A stretch of DNA of 64,000 nucleotides from Zymoseptoria tritici IPO323 (Eukaryota; Ascomycota; Dothideomycetes; Mycosphaerellales; Mycosphaerellaceae): the NCBI RefSeq assembly GCF_000219625.1, contig NC_018207.1:1178001-1242000 (forward strand). The letters run 5' to 3'. The notes beneath the pieces were generated by a model that saw only the letters and a list, made by a program, of their open reading frames with translations, was not told the DNA's origin and ran no database searches. The position numbers and the translations under genes are program-made. Below, in pieces: positions 21,175-30,994 of this stretch (position 1 is the first letter of the stretch; each line of letters starts with the position of its first letter).

Positions 21175-22011
21175 ATGAGCCAGTACCCATGGCAGAAATC
21201 CGTCCTCCCCTCTGGAGTTGTCTCAACCAGGCAGCGAGAGCTCCAAGGGAGCGGAAGCATGGCCGGCGTGCCAAATCTGGCCGCCAACTCGGAGATCGAT
21301 CCGGAGAACGGAGTTCTCGAAATTTACACCGATGGATCCCATCTCCCATCCGGTGGATATGGCGGCGCGGGTGTCGCGTATCAACTTGGGGGAGAATGGC
21401 ACACCCTCGCGAAGTCTCTCCTGCTCCCTTCGGACGACCAAGTCATTGGAGCGTACGGCATCTGCGTCGATCGACACGACGCCGAAATGCTCGCCATCAA
21501 GGAAGCTCTCCTGGAGATAGACTGGCTCGCGCGCAAAGGCGCGAAGATTGATCACGCGGTGATCCTCACCGACTCGCAAACCTGCATCACGCGGTTGACG
21601 GTCGGAGGAGCCTCCCGCCTCCTCATCCTCACGACCCGCGAAGCCGATGAGTGCTGGACTCTGGTGGCGAGCCGCGGCATCACCGTGGAGATGGTGAAAG
21701 TCGAGGGCCATGCAAAACCCCCGATCCCGGGTAATGAGAAAGCGGATAAGCTGGCGGGATTTGGCGCGAGGTTGGCTCGCCAGGGGTTCGAGAGTCGTGG
21801 AAAATTGGTGAGAGATCCCTCCACCGCGGAGATGGAGAACGTGGGAGAGATGCTCTCGGGAACGAAGAGGAAGGCCGAGGGTACGAAGTCGGCGGCGTGG
21901 AAGGAGGAGAGAACAGGGCGGAAGAAGCAGCAGAAGCGGGAGAGGGACGAGGAGAAGCGGGAGGAGGCTCTCACGCAACGTGAGCGGATCGATCGCATGT
22001 TCAGTGGTTGA
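21175..22011 (+). CDS. Free-standing RNase H-like domain protein
   Basis: A 278-residue intronless frame. Residues 47-200 form a type 1 RNase H fold: first strand and Asp53 (EIYTDGSH), Gly-rich GYGGAGVAY, Glu104 (DAEMLAIKEAL), Asp133 (LTDSQTC), His179 after VKVEG, and Asp191 (GNEKADKLA). All four acidic catalytic positions are present, so RNA:DNA-hybrid cleavage is plausible. There is no reverse transcriptase domain upstream and no hybrid-binding domain as in eukaryotic RNase H1. The order and spacing resemble the RNase H of LINE-type retrotransposons. After residue 205 comes a long Lys/Arg/Glu-rich tail, probably a coiled or nucleic-acid-binding helix. The Met at 21175 follows a repeat-rich leader. 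It may be a domesticated transposon domain or a remnant that has stayed open. Confidence 0.8.
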   Translation: MSQYPWQKSVLPSGVVSTRQRELQGSGSMAGVPNLAANSEIDPENGVLEIYTDGSHLPSGGYGGAGVAYQLGGEWHTLAKSLLLPSDDQVIGAYGICVDRHDAEMLAIKEALLEIDWLARKGAKIDHAVILTDSQTCITRLTVGGASRLLILTTREADECWTLVASRGITVEMVKVEGHAKPPIPGNEKADKLAGFGARLARQGFESRGKLVRDPSTAEMENVGEMLSGTKRKAEGTKSAAWKEERTGRKKQQKRERDEEKREEALTQRERIDRMFSG

Positions 22012-22035
22012 CGCCAGGTAAATAGTCTCCGCTAG

Positions 22036-23110
22036 AATGCAAACCTCTCCTGGCGGTCCCCGCTGGATATCTGACAAACTGTGCCAATCGTCCCAACTGT
22101 ATCCGTCTGAAAGTCCGAGCTAAAGTCGAGAGCACAGATCATGTAGTCGTTGGTCTTGAGGTGAACAATTCGACCCGGCTGGCCGGAGGAGTAAGTCGAC
22201 GCAGACGCAAATCTCTCCGGCACTCTCTGCTGGATATTCGACAAGCTCTGCCAACCGACTCAATCTTGTCCGTTCAAAAGTTCGAGCCAATGTCGAGAGA
22301 TGAAATCATGTAGTTGTTGCTTTTGAGTTGAATCAGTTGACCGCGTGGAGGGAATAGACTCAGATGCAGATCTCTCCGGCCGTTCTCTGCTAGACATTCG
22401 TCGAACTGTGCTAATCGTCTCAATCTTGTACGTATGCAACGCTGAACTGAAGTCGAGAGATGAAATTCAAACAGTCGCTGGTCTTGAGTTGAGCAAGTCG
22501 GCCCGGAGGAAGTCGACTTAGATGCAGAGCTCTCCGGATGTTCTCTGCTAGACATTCGTCGAGCTACGCCAATCGTCTTGATCTTGTACGTATGAAATGC
22601 CGAGCTGACGACGAGAGATCAAGTTATGTAGCTGTCGGTCTTGAGTGGAGCAAGTCGACCAGGAGGAGCAAATCCACTCAGATCGCAGGATCCGTTCTAT
22701 AAATCTCTGCCGGAGGTCGGAGCTGTAGGGATTCGACGAGGTGTGCCCATCGTCTCAGTCTTGTACGTATAAGATCCCGAGCCACAGTCGAAAGATCGAA
22801 TTATATATTCGTTGGTCTCAGGTAGAGCAAGTCGACCGGGAGGAGCAAATCCCCTCAGATGAGTCAGTTCACAGGATTTCTTTTAGTAATCTCTGTCGGA
22901 GGTCGAATTTCCGCTAGAGATTCGACCAGCTGTGCCAACCGATCCGATCTCATACGTATGAAAGTCCGAGCTGGCTCTGAAGAGATGAGACTTATGTACT
23001 CATCGACCGAGCGGTCTCCGCCGTGGGTCGAATGTTCCGTGCATGTCGTCTCGATTTTGCACGTATAAAAGTCCAGGCTGAGTTCGAGATATCAACCTCG
23101 TACAGCCGCT
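22036..23110. repeat. Diverged tandem array, about 160-bp units
   Basis: At least six units begin near 22036, 22206, 22366, 22524, 22684 and 22861, with a seventh partial from about 23037. Lengths are 158-177 bp. Shared landmarks are ATCTCTCCGG, GA(C/T)ATTCG(T/A)CGA, GCCAATCGTCTCAATCTTG followed by TACGTATGAAA, CGAGAGAT, GTTGGTCTTGAG and CAAGTCGACC(C/A)GGAGGAG. One further decayed unit stands apart at 23546-23680. The array follows the RNase H stop codon by about 25 bases. No frame stays open across units. Confidence 0.88.
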
Positions 23111-25705
23111 GCTCTGATCAGCTCCGTCGAGACGTCGGAGATCTTGCTCTTAAGGGTTGACGGTGCGTGCCGGAGTGATTGATTGTGTAGGATCAACTGC
23201 GGTACTCCGCTTCACCACCAGTGCACTCCCGTCACTTTAGCAAGTCCACTCCCGTCGTCACCAAGTTCGTCAGGTGACCCGCTTCTCGTGATACCGTATC
23301 GAGAACACGTGCTAGCGCTCTTTCCTTCTCTTCGACTTCAACTTCAACTTCACCTTCACCTTCAACCTCCATCTCCATCTCCTCTCCCAAACAACCTCCA
23401 TCCCTCAGCTAAGCCACCATCCATCGCTTCACTCACTCACCACCCATCGTGACACAATGTCGCTGGGAAAACTCTTCAGGTGCCTCTGGCGTGACCGGGA
23501 CCAAAGGTAGCATTCCACCCGAAACGGGAGCAGACTCTGCCATACGTCGAAGGCTACGTGGATATCGTCTCAATCTTGTAGGCTTGAAGTCCTGGGCTAA
23601 ATTTGAGAGGTCAGAATGATATAGCTGTTGGCCGGAGTTGAAAGCATTGTCCGGGAGGAATCATTGCACTTCGAATGAAGGTCCTTCATGTCAGTCTCTG
23701 CGGTACGCCGTATCTTCCGTGTACACGGTGTCTCTTTTAGACGTTCAACAGCGGAGCCTGTAAAGAAGATTCTGGACGGATACATCGTCGATTGCACGTG
23801 GCCGAGACTTTCTAGGCCATGCTTCCTCACCTGTGTGGTCTCCCTGCTTCGTGGTCCATCTTTGCTACAACAGGAAGAGTCTCTGCGTATTGATCGGGTC
23901 GCAGACGCTCAAAGATCCGGTTTGTCGAAGAGCGACCGAAGGTACATGATGCCAGTCTCGCCGCGTGTATGTGAAGAGGATCCCCCGTGCAGATATTGCT
24001 TCCTGGATCTACAGCCGTAGCATCAAGGTATCTCCTCGACGGAAGATTCTGTGCCCTTGACATCGTTCTCAGGCATTCGGGAATATGCCGTCTCGAAGAG
24101 CGATCGAACTGGTACATAGTCGGTTGCGAGTGCAAGGCGTCCTTCCCGCGGAGATCGTCTGGACTCTGCTCAATCCTCGGTCTCAGATTACGATCTCGGT
24201 TCTGTGCGTTTCGTTTCCTTCCCAGATATCGAGTGAGTCCCTTGCCACGGGGAAATTGTGCTTAGCATGTCGTCAAGTGCCAGTGGAAACAGTCCTCCAT
24301 GATGACCTTCTTTGCTCAATCTCCATCCTCTCATAGCAATCCCCGCGGAGGACGAAGGTCCTTAGCATTTCATCTCGTTTCCAGACATTCGAGTTCGCAT
24401 TCAACCAGAGGGCGACCGGAGCCAATGTGTTGCCGTTCGATGATAGGGAGACCAATGAGCGCTCTGGGTCGACATCGCCTACTTGAATGCCAGGCTTCAG
24501 CCTTTTGCTGGCATCTCGGCGATATATTCATAAGCCGTGCATATCGATTCGTTACCAGACTTTTCACATGGTGGGCTTCGGAGAGAAGCTGGATCGAAGT
24601 GATCGCCGAATGCCAGTGGAGATGATTCTTTGGGATTGGATAACACACTTGAGCTCGTCGACCATGAAACGGTGTGCTGTGCATATGACTCCGTTTAGAG
24701 AGCTTTCGAAGCCAAGTCCGCAGAAGAGCAGTTGGGTAGACCGAAGTGCTATGCACATTGCTTCGATGCCACATAGCCAGTAGTATGGCTTGCCGAAAAG
24801 CGACCAAATTCAGCAAGCTGTTGCTTGCATAGGTAAAGAACCGCCAGGAGATGAGAAACCGCAGTCCTACTACGATGACTTCGCAGGAAGAAAGAGCGGA
24901 AGGATGTCAACGTTCCCGAAGTTTTGACTGAAGCAAAGATGCAAATACGCTGAAACAGCACACAATCTCGTTCGGTCTCGCCGTACGGAAGTCTGCAAAG
25001 AAGGGCTGTGTATATCGTCCCAGTCCCAAACGGTCGGAGATGTGGCTCGTCGGAGAAAGGCGATGCTTACGAACGTGAGATAAATAGCCGGTTGAACATA
25101 CAGATGATTGTCGACTGGAGCGGCAGATATTGCAGGCGGGAACAGCTGGAAGTGCAGCCATAGTATCTGCGTCCAACATCGGAGGTACCTTGGTCGAACA
25201 TCAATGAGGAATTAGATCCAGAACGCACTCCGTAATGAATTGAGGAAGAAGCAATCGAACAGTCGCAACGATGCGATTCCGGAACATCGAGACCCCATCT
25301 CAGGACATGCGCAAGCGTCATGCGTGTTGAAGGAGATGGAGATTCAGGAGGTGAAGTCGAAAAATCCCGACTTTCTTCGTGCTCAAAGGTTCCGTCGTAC
25401 TCAAATATTCGCCCTGATCGTCACCAGGGTTTCGTCCCACGATCAACAAACAAAGACCGCGTCCAGAACCCGTGCATGTTTCAGAAGCACAGTACGACCA
25501 TAAACAACTTCGATAGCCCGCGCAGATATCCAGCGAATCTCAGTACATCCTCCGCGACTTTGCGACCACATTGCGACCACATCGATCCACACAAAGAATT
25601 ACATCCGACACTGATCAGCGCCCGCCGCGCATTCCTCGGCAGCATACACTTCGCCAATATCCGTTCGCCGACATCCAACCGTGACATCTTCAACAGACAG
25701 ACACC
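23111..25705. other. Gene-free stretch with decayed repeat pieces
   Basis: Apart from the isolated repeat unit at 23546-23680, this 2.6 kb shows only short frames. Fragments such as CGAAGAGCGA(C/T)CGAA recur near 23928 and 24096, which suggests older duplications. The last 300 bases are the leader and promoter of the gene at 25706, with a CT-rich run near 23320-23400 further left. Confidence 0.5.
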
Positions 25706-27609
25706 ATGGGCCGAATGACGAGAGCGAAAGCAGCAGAAGTGGCTGGAATGCTTCATGTCCACGAAGATGCGCTTCTTGAGCCTCCTTGCGACAACCCTGA
25801 AATGGCCGGCCAGGTGAACCCTGACGGTCTCAACCGTAAGCCTCTCGGCGAAATCTCTGGCAACATTGGGATAAGCGAAGACAATGACAACGAGATGGGA
25901 GACATTGGAGGCGCAGTCAAGAGCAAGAAAGTTATGGAGCAAAACGTGGAATGCCAAAATGAGACGAGCAGCAACTACACATCTTTGGCGCAAGCAGGAG
26001 ATCGACCAGGAGAGGTCATGCCAGATAGCGTTGAATCTGTGCCGTCGCCAGCGAGCGAGGCCGCGGCAGAAGATTTAATGAAGGATGCTCCATTGCGTAA
26101 GTTCTGCTTTATACTCCTACCCAACATGCACTCCTTTGCACGATTTCACAGTGACATGTGGCGCTAATGCAAACCCCCGAGTCAACAGTCGAGATGTCTC
26201 ATTTGCCAGTGCACGATACTAGACCGACGACACCTCCTTCAAGCGCCGTTCGATTGACCAGGAGCCAGCTCGAAATTACCTCTCCGGAACTGAATGACCA
26301 CTTCAACGACTCCGTCGCCTGTCCAGCCGAAGCATTAAACGACGACGAGCAGATGCCTTCCACTGTACAGAGATTGCGCGATTCGCCGGTTGAGGTGGTC
26401 GCGACGCCGAAGCAAAATACAGATCACAGCATGAGCTCTCCCACGATATCGGAAACAATCTACGATCGGCTGGAGACCGCCGTGATTGAATCAGGGACTC
26501 CGCCACGATCAACATCGAAACCATCCCCAGACGCAATTAGCGCTTTAGACGAGCTCGATGACGCCGTCGAGAAAATCGCGGCCCAGGTCCCTGAAGTCCA
26601 GAACTCTCCTCAAAAGCCAAAGGCCAAGAGCCAGAGGCCTGTACCAGCTGTGCGCACCACCAAGGCCAGCCAAGCTCGAATCTCCCTCGCCCATGGTCCG
26701 AAAGATACTCCTCGCGCTCCGGCCATGGGCCGTCCGCGACAGTCCCTGGCTATGAGCCAGACCGACTCAAAGCGTATCACTTCAACTTCTAGCATCAAGT
26801 CGAACGACAGCACTACCGACGCACCGGCAGAGAAGAAGGAAATTGTCATCCCACACAGCAAGCCTCGACCGTTCTCAATGTCGTTTCCTACGCCGCCTCC
26901 ACCACCAAAATCAAGCAAAGCTCCAACTCAGAGTACATTTCAACTCCCCGGGGAAGCAGTCGCTGCCAAGCTTAAAGCGGCCAAAGAGGCTCGTCTTCAG
27001 AAGGAAACCGAGGAGCAGAAGAAGAAAGTCTTCAAGGCTCGTCCTGCACCTTCCATGACCAGCAAGCCTGTCGTCCGTCAGACTAGCGCCAGCAAAGCTC
27101 GCGAGTCTCTCATGACTGGAGTCAAGCCCACACCTGCTCCCTCCGCGAGCCACAGACGTGCCGCCAGCCTCGCTTCCTCCCGACTAGCAGGTCGCACATC
27201 CGTCGTGTCCAAACCCACACCGTCCGCCGGCATCGCCAAGAAGTCCTCCACTCCCTCCTTCACGCAACCCATCTCGGTCCCGAAACGTGCCTCAACCTCA
27301 ATGGCCACGCTTCACAGGCCCCGCCCCTCTACCGCCTTGTCCTCCAAATCGAACCCAGCTGGCGCCGCTGCTCTCGGCAACAGATCCAATAGCACATCCA
27401 AGGGCAAGGAAGTTTTCAACCGTGCTGCCAACGCCAAGAACTCCGCTGAGCAGCAGAAGAAGGAGAAAGAAGAGGCTGCGAAGAAGGCGAGGGCTGAGGC
27501 TGCGGAGCGCTCGAGAGCGTTGAGCCGCGAATGGGCCGAGAAGCAGAAGGCGAAGAAGGCCGATTTCAGGGCTAGTGTTGCCGGTGTCCCGAATGCTGCG
27601 GGATCCTGA
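25706..27609 (+). CDS. Disordered Lys/Ala-rich protein, TPX2-like motif
   Basis: Two exons (25706-26096 and 26189-27609; intron of 92 nt with GTAAGT and a CAACAG acceptor) give 603 residues. The N-terminus MGRMTRAKAAEVAG and the following acidic part contain several LxR and KPLGEI-type degradation-like motifs. The middle is Ser/Pro/Thr-rich. Around residues 350-390 a helical charged stretch (KLKAAKEARLQKETEEQKKK) leads into VFKARPAP, the Phe-Lys-Ala-Arg-Pro signature seen in TPX2 microtubule-binding repeats. The C-terminal 60 residues are another Lys/Glu/Ala helix. I infer a microtubule or spindle-associated protein; the assignment rests on one short motif and composition. Confidence 0.72.
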
Positions 27610-28470
27610 GGGCTTCGCTGGCTTGAGGATCTCTGGCACAACTAGGTCAAGGCAAAATGCACGACATGCGATCCGATCAACCTGGCACGACCGTCGGACC
27701 TCGGCATGGACATGACCACGTCAACGAAGACGAACCGCACGAGCGAGCGAGCGAGCGACTGGACTTTATTCCCTCTTATTTTTGTTTGAGACACGGGCTT
27801 TTGGGAACTTTGACGATTGAACGGAACGAAATCAGGAGATGCAATGGACGAGGATGATGATTGGCAAGACATGGAAAAGTGAACGATACTCGGAGACTCT
27901 TCTGACTGTCAGCGATGGCCTCGCAGCTACCTATGCTCGATTTGGCGACTGTACGATGGTCCTGATCGACATTGTTTGACATGGAACAGCTTTGGCGCTT
28001 GGAACTTCGAGTCTCGAGCTCTTGTATGATTGCGATTGCTAACGTAAATAGCGAATGAAACGAACGATACTTGCATGAGCAATGTTTGACGCCCCCGGAA
28101 AAGACGATGGACACAGGTTGTCTCGCTGGACATAATGCCTTCGTTCACTTCGCTCGATCCCCCTTGACACATCCGGTCTTCGTGTTCAGAACCCAATGCC
28201 GTTGAGACCTGCTGGCTGAGACATGAAGCGCACTCTCAGCGCTGTACTGTTGTCTCGCATCGATGTGTTTCACGGCTTGGGGAGTGAGGCCCTCAAGTGA
28301 GACAGGGCGCAAGCACTAGGGAGATATATGAAGGGATCGATCCGCATTGCCGTTCCTGTCCCAATTCCTTGCTCAACTGTCATCACACAGAGACCACATC
28401 TGCACACGACGCTCCTGCACCCACATCCACACAGCACCTCCACACGACAACACATCTACACGACGTCGCA
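27610..28470. other. Intergenic between two plus-strand genes
   Basis: 860 bases with a (GAGC)n microsatellite near 27741-27762 and no convincing gene. The right part (28380-28470) is CA-rich, as fungal 5' leaders often are. Confidence 0.5.
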
Positions 28471-28827
28471 ATGCTGCTCGCACTCTTCATCGCCCTGCCA
28501 TACTTCGGCATCTTCATTACCTACGATCCCTTGGCCGTATTCCACTCGGAACAGCTTCTACAACTCGCTCTCCTCGATATCATCTTCACCCTCAGCATCT
28601 GCTTCTTTTACACTCTGAGTTTGCCCACGATCTCCTTTTCCAGTCTCGGTCGAAGTCTCGCCGCCTTCGACTTCTTTCTCGCGGTCTTCATTTGGGCTAT
28701 GTTAATCAACAGACTTCTCATCCATGAGTTTCATAGCTCCGGCTCGACTGTGATTATCGCGAACATCGCCAGCACCCTCGCTGCTTCCCTTGTTGCCAAG
28801 ATTGCAGGCTACGTTTTTGGTTACTAG
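28471..28827 (+). CDS. Small multi-pass membrane protein, unknown
   Basis: 118 residues from ATG 28471, preceded by a CA-rich leader. Four hydrophobic segments are visible: MLLALFIALPYFGIFITY, LLQLALLDIIFTLSICFFY, LAAFDFFLAVFIWAMLI and VIIANIASTLAASLVAKIAGY. Short polar loops with His-Ser-Glu and His-Glu-Phe-His join them. I do not recognise a family. The topology resembles small fungal MARVEL-like or four-helix membrane proteins, but no signature is present. An open frame extends upstream to 28297; I chose the Met at which the hydrophobic protein begins. Confidence 0.6.
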   Translation: MLLALFIALPYFGIFITYDPLAVFHSEQLLQLALLDIIFTLSICFFYTLSLPTISFSSLGRSLAAFDFFLAVFIWAMLINRLLIHEFHSSGSTVIIANIASTLAASLVAKIAGYVFGY

Positions 28828-29074
28828 CCCATGGAGCGGAAGTCGAGACCTTATGATCTGGAGGACACAGAAAGCTGGCCAACAGCTCGGTGCACGGAGT
28901 GATGATCTTGAATGAGGATTGCTGTAATGACCATGAGCGTCGAGATCTCACGGAAGTTGTGATCGTCCCGTTCGCAAAGGCAACTTGAAGCCAAAACAAG
29001 AGATTGAGAAGAATGGCTAGGTCGGAGTTGGTGATCTTTCGAGGACAGGGGGGATTGAGAAGCTGGTCGTGAAA
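28828..29074. other. Short intergenic stretch
   Basis: Nothing recognisable. It separates the small membrane protein from the transporter remnant. Confidence 0.5.
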
Positions 29075-29512
29075 TTAGGGTGCGGCAGTACTAGTGCCTA
29101 AAATTGTTTCCACAATGCATGCTGGATTTGCCCGGTCATAGCTACCCATCAGTCTCTCAGATCTCTTCACACCCACCTTGCCCGTCTTTCGTAGACCAAA
29201 TGCCCCAATTACACAGGCCGTGGCCATCCAGGCGAACAAGGCCCAAAATGTAGCCCTATACCCTTTCGTCAAAGCTTGCTAACTTTCCTTGCCCACGAAA
29301 GACGACTTGTCAGTGATACTCTGTGAAATGACCGCCGTGAGACATAGATTTATCGAGCTGCCGATTTCAAAGCGGGATTGTGATGCCAGAAGAAATCGAT
29401 CGCATGTGGGCAGGACAACTTGTGCATCATTAGTGAGCACCGCCAGTGGCAATAGCATGGCCATCGTTGTGGTCAGCCAATTGCATACCGTCATACGCTC
29501 ATTGGGCTCCAT
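29075..29512 (-). pseudogene. MFS transporter C-terminal remnant
   Basis: Reading minus from 29512, the last third of a major facilitator protein can be followed: WLTTTMAMLLPLAV (a transmembrane helix), then IGSSINLCLTAVISQSITDKS and GKES, an in-frame TAG at 29281-29279, and then QALTKGYRATFWALFAW and MATACVIGAFGLRKTGKVG, the typical last helix and basic end of fungal 14-spanner drug exporters. Everything upstream (about 350-400 residues) is missing, and the QxFN loop before IGSS is garbled. It is a dead fragment. The stop could come from CAG by a CpA change. Confidence 0.7.
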
Positions 29513-30994
29513 ACTTCAGCCGCTTGTGAACCGCTCGTCCAGTCCACCTTGTGTCTTGCCTCAGCGCTCCTTCTCAGAACAGACTCCGGTGCCATCTCCT
29601 ACTGCACACTGCCACATCTCGATGCTTTGATTCGTGGTCAGAAGCACGAGTGAGGTGTGGCACGCAGGCTTTGTGTATTTCGACCTTCTCTGACCATCTT
29701 AGCGTTCATTTCCCGGCTCAAGGTGTCCAGTCCCGAGTCCAAGTTCAGATAGCCCGTTGATTCTTGCCTCGTCTTCGCTGATCGTTCCGGAGCGTTTGTC
29801 TTAGCTGTCTTCAGACAGCTTCGGCGTGCCAGCAGAACCGCTTGCCGCCCAGAGTGTTGTCCGAAGTATCCATTGCCATATTGCCCCTTTTTCCTCTTCC
29901 CTTGTGCTTCCAGGTCTTCCTCCCGCTGCTGTCTTTCCACCGGCGGAAGTCCGCGACGCGTTTTCTGGGATACCCTTTGATCGTGTTTGGCTCGGGTGTC
30001 TTTGTTCATGTAGGCGACGCGTCTGTTCTATGCATATTGGTCAGAGGCAGGTTGGAAGCATCTCGAAAGATGTGAAGCTCCGGATAGATGTTTGCCACAT
30101 CGTCTTGCAACTTTGACGGTGATCTGACCATCACTGACCTGCAATCTGTGAGATGGTGCTAATGAGATGAAGTTGAGACGCGTCGTTCAATCTTACAATG
30201 TAGAAGGGCCTACGGTCGTGTCCATCCGGCCTGTCAGTACTTAGGCACAAGTCTTCGACCCTGTCACGCGGACTGCGGATTCCATCGCGTCCTCACTCGC
30301 CGCCTATGTGGTTTTATCGTGATGAAGGGGTAGTCTATGCAACTCACCTTCAGACTCACCTGATCGGGCTCGTGTGAGCTATCATCGTTCGTCTTACCCA
30401 CCTCGGAGCTGTCACATGCTTGTCATCTGTCTTTAAGTCTCTCTCCTGCCTCAATGACCTCTTGTCTGTTCCCTCACAGCTCTTCTCCAATTTGCTACTC
30501 AGGTCCTCCTTGGTCGATGCCGCAATGTACCGCATCAAGGGGCATTCGTTCTCAGCCCGAGAGCGGTGGTCAACACGCCAGACTTCTCCGCACGGTGTGT
30601 CAATGTCCAATGGCATCTCATCGACCGGCAGTCGCCACCAACATCCAATGCTTGTGAGCATCCCTGTGCATCGTGCTGCCAACCTGGACCTGACAAGGAG
30701 ATGGTATGCGAACCCATCTCGTCCCATTGACACCGGCTAATCAGCACGTGCTATTAGCAGTCTCGCTCCTGCCTGATGTGCCTGATCTCGACGTCGAGGC
30801 TTACGTCAGGCCAGATCTCGGGTATGTTGCCGTGTTTTGACACCGCATAACGACGCACCGCCGATCACCAGTATTGAGATCTTTCAAATTCGACACGCCT
30901 TTTCCAAAACAATCACATCGACATCCCACATCCTCAACAAACACCCACACACACAACACACCTTCATCGACTGTAACCTCAACACCCACTCATC
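29513..30994. other. Intergenic, upstream of the 879-aa gene
   Basis: 1.5 kb in which I cannot follow the transporter remnant further. The right end (30880-30994) is CA-rich and fits the leader of the next gene. Confidence 0.5.

Noticed and set aside
20682..21551. 289-codon plus-strand frame over the CACAAGCC leader
   Set aside because: Its His/Pro/Ser-rich product is the translation of simple repeats, and it overlaps the RNase H start in a different frame.
22036..23110. CRISPR-like array
   Set aside because: Units diverge along their whole length with no short identical repeat and unique spacers; this is a eukaryotic tandem repeat.
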